This document shows, piece after piece, positions 8,842-17,304 of a DNA stretch of 64,000 nucleotides (positions within the stretch are counted from its first letter, which is position 1; each line of letters starts with the position of its first letter). The stretch covers positions 620,001-684,000 of the forward strand of contig NZ_PVNG01000002.1 of NCBI RefSeq assembly GCF_003001935.1, written 5' to 3'. This DNA comes from Nonomuraea fuscirosea. Lineage in GTDB: Bacteria; Actinomycetota; Actinomycetes; Streptosporangiales; Streptosporangiaceae. The notes under the pieces are model-generated. The model ran no database searches. It was not told the origin of the DNA and saw only the letters and a program-made list of their open reading frames with translations. The position numbers and the translations under genes are program-made.

Positions 8842-9687
8842 ATGTCCATCTCCCTCCCGTCCACCGGCACCGTCACCCTCGGCGGCAAGACCGTGCACCG
8901 CCTCGGCTACGGGGCCATGAGCCTCACGGGGCCCGGCGTCTGGGGGCCGCCGCGCGATCACGACGAGGCGATCAGGGTGCTGCGCCGGGTGGTCGAGCTG
9001 GGCGTGAACTTCATCGACACCGCCGACTCGTACGGGCCCTACGTCAACGAGGAGCTCATCCGCGAGGCGCTGCACCCCTACCCGGAGGACCTGCTGATCG
9101 CGACGAAGGCCGGGTTCGTGCGCACGGGGCCGGGCCAGTGGCATCCGGTGGGGCGGCCGGAATACCTGCGGCAGGAGGTCGAGATGAGCCTGCGCCGGCT
9201 CGGCGCCGAGCGGCTCGGCCTGCTGCAGCTGCACCGCGTGGACCCGCGGGTGCCGCTGGAGGAGCAGGTGGGCGAGCTGAAGGCGCTGCGGGACGAGGGC
9301 AAGATCGCCGATATCGGCCTGTCGGAGGTGACCGTCGACGTGTTGGAACGGGCCCGCCGCGTCACCGGCATCGCCAGTGTCCAGAACCGCTACAACCTCA
9401 CCCTGCGCGACTCCGAGGAGGTGCTGGAGCACTGCGAGCGGGAGGGGATCGTGTTCATCCCCTACAGCCCCGTCGCCAAGGGGGCGCTGGCCGGGTCGGG
9501 CAGCCCGGTCCAGCACGTCGCCAAGGCCGTCGGGGCGACGCCCTCGCAGGTGGCCCTGGCCTGGCTGCTGGCCCGCTCGCCGGTGGTCGCGCCGATCCCC
9601 GGCACCTCGTCGATCGCGCACCTGGAGGAGAACCTGGGGGCCTCGACGGTGACGCTGACGGACGAGCAGGTGCGCGAGCTCGGCTGA
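8842..9687 (+). CDS. Aldo/keto reductase
   Basis: NAD(P)H-dependent oxidoreductase with a TIM barrel, 281 aa. The catalytic tetrad is visible: Asp and Tyr in NFIDTADSYGP, Lys in LIATKAGFV, and His in LLQLHRVDP. The C-terminal nucleotide-binding loop appears as PIPGTSSIAHLEENL. It resembles AKR13/pyridoxal-reductase-like bacterial members, but the substrate cannot be told. The ATG at 8842 is preceded by CGGGGAA; the open frame extends upstream only through the antisense of the aminopeptidase leader. It is a single gene ending in a strong terminator. Confidence 0.92.
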   Translation: MSISLPSTGTVTLGGKTVHRLGYGAMSLTGPGVWGPPRDHDEAIRVLRRVVELGVNFIDTADSYGPYVNEELIREALHPYPEDLLIATKAGFVRTGPGQWHPVGRPEYLRQEVEMSLRRLGAERLGLLQLHRVDPRVPLEEQVGELKALRDEGKIADIGLSEVTVDVLERARRVTGIASVQNRYNLTLRDSEEVLEHCEREGIVFIPYSPVAKGALAGSGSPVQHVAKAVGATPSQVALAWLLARSPVVAPIPGTSSIAHLEENLGASTVTLTDEQVRELG

Positions 9688-9688
9688 G

Positions 9689-9722
9689 CGGGCCGGCCCT
9701 CCCCGGACGGAGGGCCGGCCCG
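9689..9722. terminator. Hairpin terminator after aldo/keto reductase
   Basis: A perfect 14-bp GC-rich inverted repeat (9689-9702 with 9709-9722) and a 6-nt loop, 2 nt after the stop codon. It probably ends the reductase transcript. Confidence 0.8.
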
Positions 9723-9858
9723 CCTGCCGACCGGCCGCTCATTCCGATCGGCCGGTCACGCGGCCGGCCGGACAGCGGATCAGCCGGTGGGCTGGTCGGC
9801 CGATCAGCCGGTGCCGCCGATCGGCCGGTTCGTGACCGGCCGATCGGGTCTGCCGCCG
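9723..9858. repeat. Cluster of GATCGGCC/GGCCGATC inverted motifs
   Basis: This stretch between convergent genes is built from repeated short palindromic pieces (GATCGGCCGG, GATCAGCCGG, GGCCGATC), at least six within 135 bp. It can fold into many alternative hairpins. There is no coding sign. It may act as a terminator for the chitinase or be a decayed repeat element. Confidence 0.6.
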
Positions 9859-9859
9859 G

Positions 9860-11815
9860 TCAGCCCAGGCCGTTGCGCATGGCCGTGAGCAGTTCGGCGT
9901 TCGTGGTGTCACCGCTGAGCTCCCAGAAGAACGCGCCGCCGAGGCCCTGGTTCTTCGAGTAGCTCATCTTGCCGCCGATGGTGGCCGGCGTGTCGTAGCT
10001 CCACCACTGGTTGCCGCAGTACGCGTACGCCGTCCCGCCGACCGTGCCGGTGGCCGGGCAGCGCGTCTTGAGCACCTTGTAGTCCTCGATGCCCTGCTCG
10101 TACGTCCCCGGCGCGGGCCCGGAGGCCGAGCCGCCCGGCGCGGCCTGCGAGACCCCGGCCCAGCCGCGGCCGTAGAAGCCGATCCCGAGCAGCAGTTTGC
10201 TCGCCGGCACGCCCTTGCTCTTGAGCTTCTGGATGGCGGCGTCGGAGTGGAAGTTCGCGGTCGGGATGCCGTTGTAGGAGGTCAGCGGCGAGTGCGGAGC
10301 CGTCGGTCCCTGCGGGGCGAAGGCGCCGAAGTAGTCGTAGGTCATGACGTTGTACCAGTCCAGGTACTGCGCGGCGCCGCCGTAGTCGGCCGCGTCGATC
10401 TTGCCGCCGTTGGTGCCGTCGGCGGTGATCGCGGCGGTGACCAGGTAGTTGGAGCCGAAGCGCGAGCGCAGCGCCGACATGACGTTCCTGAACGCGGCGG
10501 GGCCGCTGCTGTCGCAGGTCAGGCCGCAGGCGTTCGGGTACTCCCAGTCGATGTCGATGCCATCGAACACGTCCGCCCAGCGCGGGTCCTCCAGCAGGTT
10601 GTAGCAGGAGTCGGCGAAGGCCGCCGGGTTCTGGGCCGCCTGGCCGAAGCCGCCGGACCAGGTCCAGCCGCCGAAGGAGAACAGCACCTTCAGGTGGGGG
10701 TGCTTCTTCTTGAGCTTGCGCAGCTGGTTGAAGCTGCCGCGCAGCGCGCCCGCGTCCCAGGTGTCGGCGACGCCGTCCACGCTCTCGTTCGCCTGGTAGA
10801 AGCGGTCGTAGTCGGCGTAGCTGTCGCCGATCGTGCACTGGCCGTTCTGCACGTTGCCGAAGGCGTAGTTGATGTGGGTGAGCTTGGCCGCCGAGCCGCT
10901 GGTGTCGATGTTCTTGACGTGGTAGCCGCGCTGGTAGACGCCCCACTGCACGAAGTAGCCGAGGACCTTGTTACCCCCGCCGCCTCCGCCGCCCGTGGTG
11001 GTGGCGCTGACGCTGTTGCTCTCGCCGGAGCGGTTGCCGGCGGCGTCGCGGGCGCGGACGGTGTAGCTGTAGCCGGTGCCGGCGTTCAGGCCGGTGTTGG
11101 TGTAGGTGGTGCCGGTGACGGTGGTGACGAGGCTGCCGCCGCGGTAGACCTCGTAGCCGGTGACGCCGACGTTGTCGGTGGCGGCGTTCCAGGCCAGGGC
11201 GACGCTGTTGTTGGTGACGCCGGTCGAGCGCAGGTTGCCCGGCACGGAGGGCGCGGTGGTGTCGCCGCCTCCGCCGCCCGAGGTCGTCGCGCTGACGCTG
11301 TTGCTCTCGCCGGAGCGGTTGCTGGCGGCGTCGCGGGCGCGGACGGTGAAGGTGTAGCTGGTGCCGGCGTTCAGGCCGGTGTTGGTGTACGTGGTGCCGG
11401 TGACGGTGGTGACGAGGCTGCCGCCGCGGTAGACCTCGTAGCCGGTGACGCCGACGTTGTCGGTGGCGGCGTTCCAGGCCAGGGCGACGCTGTTGTTGGT
11501 GACGCCGGTCGAACGGAGGTTGCCCGGCGCCGAGGGCGCGGTGGTGTCGCCTCCGCCGCCGCCTGTGGTCCGCCACAGCGCCGGGACGTTCGGGGGCTCC
11601 CAGCCGGGCTGGGAGGTGTGGCTCTGGACGCACTCGTACTCGACGCCGTTGTACGTGACGCGCGTGCCCGCCGTGTAGGCCGTCCACGCCGCCCAGTCGG
11701 CGAGGACGGCCTGCGCCGAGGCCAGCGCCTGCGGCGGCGCGACGGCCAGGGCCGTGAGGGGAAGTGCCAGCGCCGCCAGCACCGCGAGGAGCTTGCTCAG
11801 GATCTTGTGTCTCAT
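9860..11815 (-). CDS. Secreted modular chitinase, GH18 with CBM5/12 and two FnIII domains
   Basis: Endo- or exo-acting chitinase hydrolysing beta-1,4-GlcNAc chains outside the cell, 651 aa. Order of parts: signal peptide (LLAVLAALALPLTALA), CBM5/12 chitin-binding module (WAAWTAYTAGTRVTYNG... HTSQPGWEPP, about 38-83), two fibronectin III domains with Gly-rich linkers (about 90-275), then the GH18 barrel. The catalytic signature DGIDIDWEYP lies near residues 416-425; its Glu is the proton donor in this family. SFGGWTWSGG is the second conserved GH18 motif. Start ATG at 11815 has GGAGCG upstream. A palindrome at 11870 may control it. The two FnIII copies are nearly identical at DNA level. Confidence 0.95.
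   Translation of the reverse strand: MRHKILSKLLAVLAALALPLTALAVAPPQALASAQAVLADWAAWTAYTAGTRVTYNGVEYECVQSHTSQPGWEPPNVPALWRTTGGGGGDTTAPSAPGNLRSTGVTNNSVALAWNAATDNVGVTGYEVYRGGSLVTTVTGTTYTNTGLNAGTSYTFTVRARDAASNRSGESNSVSATTSGGGGGDTTAPSVPGNLRSTGVTNNSVALAWNAATDNVGVTGYEVYRGGSLVTTVTGTTYTNTGLNAGTGYSYTVRARDAAGNRSGESNSVSATTTGGGGGGGNKVLGYFVQWGVYQRGYHVKNIDTSGSAAKLTHINYAFGNVQNGQCTIGDSYADYDRFYQANESVDGVADTWDAGALRGSFNQLRKLKKKHPHLKVLFSFGGWTWSGGFGQAAQNPAAFADSCYNLLEDPRWADVFDGIDIDWEYPNACGLTCDSSGPAAFRNVMSALRSRFGSNYLVTAAITADGTNGGKIDAADYGGAAQYLDWYNVMTYDYFGAFAPQGPTAPHSPLTSYNGIPTANFHSDAAIQKLKSKGVPASKLLLGIGFYGRGWAGVSQAAPGGSASGPAPGTYEQGIEDYKVLKTRCPATGTVGGTAYAYCGNQWWSYDTPATIGGKMSYSKNQGLGGAFFWELSGDTTNAELLTAMRNGLG
11005..11565. 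repeat. 285-bp direct repeat encoding twin FnIII domains
   Basis: Copies at about 11005-11280 and 11290-11565 are offset by 285 bp (95 codons) and differ at only a few bases over the whole length, including silent positions. This indicates a recent duplication or ongoing gene conversion of the FnIII module within the chitinase gene. Confidence 0.9.
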
Positions 11816-11869
11816 GACGCTCCGACATCCGGTTGGGGGGTGTGAGGGGGGTGAAGGATGCCAACTATT

Positions 11870-11882
11870 AGGAAAGTTTCCT
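11870..11882. promoter_or_regulatory. Candidate operator upstream of chitinase
   Basis: AGGAAAGTTTCCT is a perfect 6-1-6 inverted repeat set in an AT-rich patch (TTAGGAAAGTTTCCTTTAA) about 55 bp upstream of the chitinase start. AT-rich symmetry in this very GC-rich genome suggests a repressor site or promoter element for chitinase induction. It does not match the DasR consensus as I know it. Confidence 0.5.
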
Positions 11883-11935
11883 TTAAGTTATGAGACGACC
11901 GTAGTTCCTGCCTGGGGTGCCGTCAATATGTGCGG

Positions 11936-12664
11936 TCAATATGTGAAGTCGCGCAGTAAGCCCGAGTAGCGCTTCGGCCGCGGCGGCGCGTACTCGCCGC
12001 GCGCGCTGGTCCGCAGGCCGAGCGCCACCAGTGACTCGGCGAAGCGGGTGGCCGCGCTGACGCCGTCGATCACCGGCACCGACGTCGCCCGCGACACCTC
12101 GGCGCAGAAGTCGGCCATGCCCGCGCACCCCAGCACCAGCGCGTCGCTGCCGTCCCGCTCGACGGCCTCGGCGCAGAGCCGGATCACCGCCGCGCGGGCG
12201 GAGGGCCGCTCCAGGTCGAGGACCGGGATGTCGCTGGCGTGCACGCCTCTGCAGGCGGTGGCGAAGCCGTAGCGGTGGGCCAGGTCCCAGGCCCGGCCCA
12301 CGGTCCTGGACAGGGTCGTCACCACGCTGAAGCCGCGGCCGAGCATGGTGGCGGCGTGCATGGCCGCCTCCGCGATCCCGAGCACCGGGCCCATGGCCAG
12401 CTCCCTGGCGGCGTCCAGGCCGGGGTCGCCGAAGCAGGCGATCACGTACGCGTCCACACCCTCACGCTCGCCCGCCGCCACCTCCGCCAGCACTCCCGGC
12501 ACCGCCAGCGCCTCGTCGTAGTGGCTCTCGATCGACTCGGGGCCCATGGACGGGCTGACGGTCGTCACGGTGGTCGACGGGGACGCCACCGCCCTGGCGC
12601 ACCGACCGATCGCGTCGGTCATGGCCAGGGCGGTGTTCGGGTTGATCACTTTGATGTGCGTCAT
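11936..12664 (-). CDS. Asp/Glu/hydantoin racemase-family protein
   Basis: Cofactor-independent racemase of the Asp/Glu/hydantoin superfamily, 242 aa, using two cysteines as acid and base. Both are visible: VIACFGDPG (near residue 77) and VLGCAGMADF (near 183). The N-terminus IKVINPNT is typical of hydantoin/allantoin racemases. The start codon overlaps the stop of the upstream permease (ATGA), so the two are co-translated. With an NCS1 permease as partner, the likely substrate is a hydantoin or allantoin-like ureide taken up by that permease. Transcription is probably controlled by the divergent XRE-cupin regulator. Confidence 0.85.
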   Translation of the reverse strand: MTHIKVINPNTALAMTDAIGRCARAVASPSTTVTTVSPSMGPESIESHYDEALAVPGVLAEVAAGEREGVDAYVIACFGDPGLDAARELAMGPVLGIAEAAMHAATMLGRGFSVVTTLSRTVGRAWDLAHRYGFATACRGVHASDIPVLDLERPSARAAVIRLCAEAVERDGSDALVLGCAGMADFCAEVSRATSVPVIDGVSAATRFAESLVALGLRTSARGEYAPPRPKRYSGLLRDFTY

Positions 12665-14124
12665 GCGGCGGTGATCCTGGGGTTGCGGCGCTCCAGGGCG
12701 ATCATGGCCACGAAGCCCAGCCCGCAGCCGATGAACCAGCTGTAGTCGGCGATCCAGGTCACGTCCACCGCCGTGACCAGCTTCGGCACCAGCACCGACG
12801 CGATCGCGGGCCCGCCGCTGGCGACCGTGGCCCAGACCGCGTTGGGGTTGTAGCCGCGGCTGAACCAGTAGCGCCCGCCCGGGTCCATCGTGAACAGCTC
12901 GTCCACCGACACCCGCTGCCGGGCGCAGACGTAGTAGCCGGCGATCAGGATGCCGAACAGCGGCCCGATCAGCGCGCCCAGCAGGCCGAGCGTGTAGTGG
13001 ATGGCGTCGGGGTTGCCGTACCAGTTCCACGGCGTGAGCAGCACCGAGCCGACCGCCGCGATCATCCCGCCGGTACGCCAGCTGATCCGCTGCGGGCTGA
13101 CGTTGGAGAAGTCGAAGGCCGGGGAGATGAAGTTCGCCACGATGTTGATGCCCACGGTCGCGACGACGAACGTCAGGCCGCCGAGCAGGATCGCGAAGGG
13201 TGTGTCGATGCGCTGCACGGTGTGGATCGGGTCGGTGATCAGCTCGCCGAAGACCGGCACCGTGGCCGACGCCGTGATCACCGTGAGCAGGGAGAAGAAC
13301 AGGAAGTTGATCGGCAGGCCGAGGAAGTTGCCCCGCTTGACCGCCTCGAAGCTGCGCCCGTAGCGGGAGAAGTCGCCGAAGTTGAGCATCGGCCCGGAGA
13401 AGTACGACACGACCAGGGCGATCGCGCTCAGCATCACCGGGATCGACTCGGCGAACCCGAGGCTGTCGCCCTGCGACAGGTCCAGGCTGATGTTCTCCCA
13501 GCCCGCCTGGCTGACCAGGTAGCCGGCCAGGACCAGCATGACCACGTACACGGCCGGGCCGGCCCAGTCCACGAAGCGGCGGATCGCGTCCATGCCGCGC
13601 CAGAACACCGCCGCCTGCGCCAGCCAGAGGATGGCGTAGCAGATGTAGCCGAGCGCGGACAGGCCGAGGAAGGTCGGCTCGTTCAGCGCCGCGGTGGCGG
13701 GCCAGAACTTCAGGAAGATGATGATGAGCGACTGCGAGGCCAGGTACGTCTGCACGCCGTACCAGGCGATGGCGATGGCGCCGCGCACGATGGCCGGGAT
13801 GTTGGCGCCCAGCACGCCGAAGACGGCGCGGTTGATCACCGGGTACGGCACCCCGGTCACCTGGCTCGGCCTGGCCACCAGGTTGCAGAAGACGTTGACG
13901 ATGACGATGCCCGCGAGCAGCGCGAACAGCACCTGCCAGCTGGCCAGGCCGAGCGCGAACAGGCTGCCCGCGGTCACGTAGCCGCCGACGCTGTGCACGT
14001 CGGACATCCAGAAGGCGAAGATGTTGTACGACGACCAGGTCTGCTTCTTCAGCGGGGCCAGGTCCTCGTTGGTGAGCCGGGGGTCGTAGGACGGCGGGGA
14101 CGTGGTGACGGCGGGTTGTGTCAT
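12661..14124 (-). CDS. NCS1-family permease (hydantoin/allantoin/nucleobase type)
   Basis: Sodium- or proton-coupled importer of the nucleobase-cation-symport-1 family (Mhp1/PucI-like), 487 aa with about 12 membrane segments. Family features include LAPLKKQTWSSYNIFAFWMS at the start of helix 1, IAWYGVQTYLASQS, and GPMLNFGDFSRYGRS. The ATG at 14124 (MTQPAV) was chosen because AAGGA lies 8 nt upstream; ATGs at 14133 and 14184 are also in frame, but the latter lies inside the operator palindrome. The adjacent racemase argues for a hydantoin-like or allantoin substrate. Confidence 0.9.
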   Translation of the reverse strand: MTQPAVTTSPPSYDPRLTNEDLAPLKKQTWSSYNIFAFWMSDVHSVGGYVTAGSLFALGLASWQVLFALLAGIVIVNVFCNLVARPSQVTGVPYPVINRAVFGVLGANIPAIVRGAIAIAWYGVQTYLASQSLIIIFLKFWPATAALNEPTFLGLSALGYICYAILWLAQAAVFWRGMDAIRRFVDWAGPAVYVVMLVLAGYLVSQAGWENISLDLSQGDSLGFAESIPVMLSAIALVVSYFSGPMLNFGDFSRYGRSFEAVKRGNFLGLPINFLFFSLLTVITASATVPVFGELITDPIHTVQRIDTPFAILLGGLTFVVATVGINIVANFISPAFDFSNVSPQRISWRTGGMIAAVGSVLLTPWNWYGNPDAIHYTLGLLGALIGPLFGILIAGYYVCARQRVSVDELFTMDPGGRYWFSRGYNPNAVWATVASGGPAIASVLVPKLVTAVDVTWIADYSWFIGCGLGFVAMIALERRNPRITAA

Positions 14125-14162
14125 CTGCGGCATCCTTGGGGGGTGGGTACGCGTTCGCCGGA

Positions 14163-14184
14163 GTGTTAAGTGATGACTTAACAC
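14163..14184. promoter_or_regulatory. Perfect palindromic operator between divergent genes
   Basis: Two 9-bp arms, GTGTTAAGT (14163-14171) and ACTTAACAC (14176-14184), are perfect inverted repeats around a 4-bp spacer. A further half-site, GTGTTAACA, occurs at 14229-14237, next to the regulator start. The position between the permease and the XRE-cupin gene makes that regulator the obvious binder. Confidence 0.7.
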
Positions 14185-14254
14185 CTAGGTCGAATGTAAG
14201 CCCGGACACCCGGGCGCTGATTGCGGCCGTGTTAACAATTGACGATGGGGGCCC

Positions 14255-14962
14255 ATGGACCTGGAAGCGCTCGGCGGCGAACGTCTCGGCCGGCGGCTGC
14301 GCGAGCTGCGCGCCGGGTCGGGCAAGTCGCTGCGGGCGGTGGCCCGTGAGCTGGGCATCTCGGCCAGCGCGGTGTCCCAGATCGAGCGCGGGACGATGCG
14401 CCCGTCCGTCAGCCGGCTGATCGCCTACACGGCCGCCATCGGCGTGCCGCTGGCGGCCGTCTTCGAGGAGCCCTCCGCCGCTGGGTCCTCCGCTGGGGCC
14501 ACTGGCCGATCCGCCGCCGGGTCCGCCGCCGGGTCCGCCGCCGGGACCACTGCCGGGTCCGCTGCTGGGGCCGCCTCAGGGTCCGTCGCCGGGTCCGTTT
14601 CCAGGCCCGCGCCCGTGCCCGGCCTCGCCGTGCGGCGGGCGGGGGAGGTGGCGCCGATCGTGCTCGGCGGCGGGGTCTCGTTCCGCCGGCTGTCGCCGGG
14701 GGCGACGCCGGACGTCGAGTTCTTCGAGTCCACGTACCCGCCGCACGCCGTCTCCACCGCTCACGGGAGCTTCCTGCGGCACGAGGGGTACGAGGTCGGG
14801 ACGGTCACGGCGGGGGAGCTGACGATCGAGTTCGAGTCGGAGGTGGTCACCCTGGCGGCGGGCGACTCGATCACGTTCCCGTGCAGCCGGCCGCATAGCA
14901 TCGGCAACCGCTCCGCCACCGTCACCGCGGTCGCGACCTGGCTCATCGTGCACGCCCGCTGA
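14255..14962 (+). CDS. XRE-family regulator with C-terminal cupin
   Basis: Transcription factor of the XRE-cupin class, 235 aa. The N-terminal helix-turn-helix reads SLRAVARELGISASAVSQIE (about 28-47). The C-terminal cupin (from about residue 150: FFESTYPPHA, HEGYEVGTVTAGELTIEFES, AGDSITFPCSRPHS) would sense a small ligand. Between them is an unusually long Ala/Gly/Ser linker (about residues 70-112) encoded by repeats of gggtccgccgcc, variable in length by slippage. A GGGGG run precedes the ATG. It is divergent from the permease/racemase pair and followed 76 bp later by the UPF0261 gene. It probably controls both directions through the palindrome at 14163. Confidence 0.88.
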   Translation: MDLEALGGERLGRRLRELRAGSGKSLRAVARELGISASAVSQIERGTMRPSVSRLIAYTAAIGVPLAAVFEEPSAAGSSAGATGRSAAGSAAGSAAGTTAGSAAGAASGSVAGSVSRPAPVPGLAVRRAGEVAPIVLGGGVSFRRLSPGATPDVEFFESTYPPHAVSTAHGSFLRHEGYEVGTVTAGELTIEFESEVVTLAAGDSITFPCSRPHSIGNRSATVTAVATWLIVHAR

Positions 14963-15038
14963 ACGGCAGGCGTGACCGCGCGCGTGGCGGGGGAGGCCAC
15001 AGTGTGGCGGAGAACCCGAGACTGCGAGGAGGCCCGTC

Positions 15039-16475
15039 ATGGCCGTGCTGTTGCTGGGGACCTTCGACACCAAGGGCGCCGAGTACGCCCACGTCCGTGA
15101 CCTGGTCACGGCGGCGGGACAGGAGGTGGTCCTGCTCGACGCGGGCGTCCTGGGAGCCCCGCCCCCGGACGCGGGGGCCGGCCCGGGGACGGGGACTGGC
15201 ACGGCGACTGGCACGGGGACGGGAACTGGCACGGGGACGGGCACGCAGGCGGGGTCCGGGGCCGGCACGGGGGCGAGCGCACGGGCCGGAGGCGGGCCGG
15301 GGCTGGAGGCCGGCTTCGGGGCGGCGGCGGTGGCCGAGGCGGGCGGGGCGCGGCTGGAGGAGCTGCGCGGAGCGGGAGATCGCGGCCGCGCTCTGGAGGT
15401 CATGGCGGCCGGGGCCGCGGCCATCGCGAAGGACCTGCACGCCCAAGGCCGGCTGAGCGGCGTGCTGGCGCTCGGCGGCAGCGGCGGGTCCTCGATCGCC
15501 GCCGCCGTGATGCGGGTCCTGCCCGTGGGCCTGCCGAAGCTGCTGGTCTCCACCATGGCGAGCGGCGACGTGTCGGCGTACGTGGGGCAGAGCGACGTGA
15601 CGCTCATGTACAGCGTCGTCGACGTGGCCGGGATCAACTCGATCTCCCGCCAGATCCTCGGCAACGCGGCGGCCGCGATCAGCGCGATGGCGGCGGCCTA
15701 CGACACCCGCGCCGCCGACGCTTCCCGCGGCGCCCGGGCTTCCTCCGACGCCGGCACCTCCCGGGACGCCCGCGCCGCCGCCGGGCTCTCGGGGGAGGGG
15801 GAGCGGCCGCTGGTCGCCGCGACCATGTTCGGCGTCACCACGCCCGCCGTGGACGCCGCCCGCGCCCGGCTGGAGGAGCTGGGTTACGAGGTGCTCGTCT
15901 TCCACGCCACCGGCTCCGGCGGCCGGGCCATGGAGGCGCTGGTCGCGAGCGGATACTTCGCGGGCGTGCTCGACCTGACCACCACCGAGCTGGCGGACGA
16001 GCTCGTCGGCGGCGTCCTGTCCGCCGGCCCCGACCGCCTGACCGCCGCCGGCGCCGCCGGAGTGCCGCAGGTCGTCAGCCTGGGCGCGGTGGACATGGTG
16101 AACTTCGGCCCGATGGACACCGTCCCCGAGCGGTTCGCGCGGCGCCGGCTGCTGGTGCACAACCCGACCGTGACGCTGATGCGGACGACCCCCGCCGAGA
16201 ACGCCGAGATCGGCCGGACCATCGGCGTCAAACTGGCCGCCGCCACCGGGCCGGTCACGCTCTTCCTCCCGCGCGGCGGCGTCTCCGCCGTGGACGTCGA
16301 AGGCGGCCCCTTCCACGACCCGGAGGCCGACGCCGCCTGCTTCGACGCCGTCCTGCGCGCCGTCGCGGGCAGCGCGGTGGAGGTGGTGGAGAGCCAGGAC
16401 GACATCAACCGGCCGGGATTCGCGGTGGCCGCCGCCGACCGGCTGCACGAGCTGATCCAGAAAGGAGCGGCATGA
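15039..16475 (+). CDS. UPF0261 / Tm-1-like ATP-binding protein
   Basis: Member of the UPF0261 (Tm-1-like) family, 478 aa, of unknown reaction; plant Tm-1 has this domain and ATP-binding has been reported for it. The family N-terminus [18 protein letters not shown] and later [38 protein letters not shown] and the C-terminal [11 protein letters not shown] are clear. An insertion of Gly-Thr repeats (about residues 49-80, GTGTGTATG and similar) and a second low-complexity stretch (about 226-250) are not expected in the family. A strong AGGAGG lies 8 nt before the ATG. The next gene overlaps by 4 bp. UPF0261 and PEP-hydrolase-like proteins often occur as neighbours. Confidence 0.88.
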   Translation: MAVLLLGTFDTKGAEYAHVRDLVTAAGQEVVLLDAGVLGAPPPDAGAGPGTGTGTATGTGTGTGTGTGTQAGSGAGTGASARAGGGPGLEAGFGAAAVAEAGGARLEELRGAGDRGRALEVMAAGAAAIAKDLHAQGRLSGVLALGGSGGSSIAAAVMRVLPVGLPKLLVSTMASGDVSAYVGQSDVTLMYSVVDVAGINSISRQILGNAAAAISAMAAAYDTRAADASRGARASSDAGTSRDARAAAGLSGEGERPLVAATMFGVTTPAVDAARARLEELGYEVLVFHATGSGGRAMEALVASGYFAGVLDLTTTELADELVGGVLSAGPDRLTAAGAAGVPQVVSLGAVDMVNFGPMDTVPERFARRRLLVHNPTVTLMRTTPAENAEIGRTIGVKLAAATGPVTLFLPRGGVSAVDVEGGPFHDPEADAACFDAVLRAVAGSAVEVVESQDDINRPGFAVAAADRLHELIQKGAA

Positions 16476-17293
16476 ATCGCGACGAGGCGCTCGCCAGGCT
16501 GCACGCCGAACGCAAGGCGGGCCGGCTCATCATCGGGGCCGGCGCGGGCACCGGGCTGTCGGCCAAGGCGGCCGAGACCGGCGGCGTGGACCTGATCATC
16601 ATCTACAACTCCGGCCGGTTCCGGATGGCCGGGCGCGGCTCACTGGCCGGGCTGCTGCCGTACGGGGACGCCAACGCCATCGTGGTCGAGATGGCCGGCG
16701 AGGTGCTCCCGGTGGTCAGGGACACCCCCGTGCTCGCCGGGGTCTGCGGCACCGACCCGTTCCGGCTGATGCCGCGGTTCCTCGACCAGCTGGCCGCGAT
16801 GGGCTTCGCCGGCGTGCAGAACTTCCCCACCGTCGGCCTCATCGACGGCGTCTTCCGGGCGAACCTGGAGGAGACCGGCATGGGGTTCGGCCTGGAGATC
16901 GAGATGATCCGGCTGGCCGCCGAGCGCGGCCTGCTCACCGCCCCCTACGTGTTCACCGCCGAGCAGGCCGAGGCGATGGCGCGGGCGGGCGCCGACATCC
17001 TGGTGCCGCACATGGGCCTGACCACCAAGGGCAGCATCGGCGCCAAGACCGCGCTGACCCTCGACGAGTCGGCCGCCCGCGTCCAGGAGATGCGTGACGC
17101 CGCCGTCGCGGTGAACCCCGACGTCATCGTGTTGTGTCACGGCGGCCCGATCGCCGAGCCCGACGACGTCCGCTACATCCAGGAGCGCACCTCCGGCGTG
17201 GCCGGCTTCTTCGGCGCCTCCTCGATGGAACGCCTGCCCGCGGAGCGGGCCATCGCCGACCAGCTCAGGGCCTTCAAGGGCCTGCCCGCCTAG
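16472..17293 (+). CDS. Phosphoenolpyruvate hydrolase-family TIM-barrel protein
   Basis: 273-aa protein of the PEP-hydrolase-like family in the PEP mutase/isocitrate lyase fold. Recognisable stretches are [65 protein letters not shown], and [11 protein letters not shown]. Its true reaction is not established; C-C bond cleavage or hydrolysis of a small oxo-acid is a reasonable guess. The start overlaps the UPF0261 stop (ATGA), showing tight coupling. The cupin gene starts 11 nt downstream. The three form an operon whose joint substrate is unknown. Confidence 0.87.
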   Translation: MNRDEALARLHAERKAGRLIIGAGAGTGLSAKAAETGGVDLIIIYNSGRFRMAGRGSLAGLLPYGDANAIVVEMAGEVLPVVRDTPVLAGVCGTDPFRLMPRFLDQLAAMGFAGVQNFPTVGLIDGVFRANLEETGMGFGLEIEMIRLAAERGLLTAPYVFTAEQAEAMARAGADILVPHMGLTTKGSIGAKTALTLDESAARVQEMRDAAVAVNPDVIVLCHGGPIAEPDDVRYIQERTSGVAGFFGASSMERLPAERAIADQLRAFKGLPA

Positions 17294-17304
17294 GAAAGGG
17301 TCCC

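Noticed and set aside
12997..14169. Open frame on the plus strand across the NCS1 permease
   Set aside because: Antisense frame made of His/Arg/Asp-rich sequence, a usual by-product of GC-rich codon bias.
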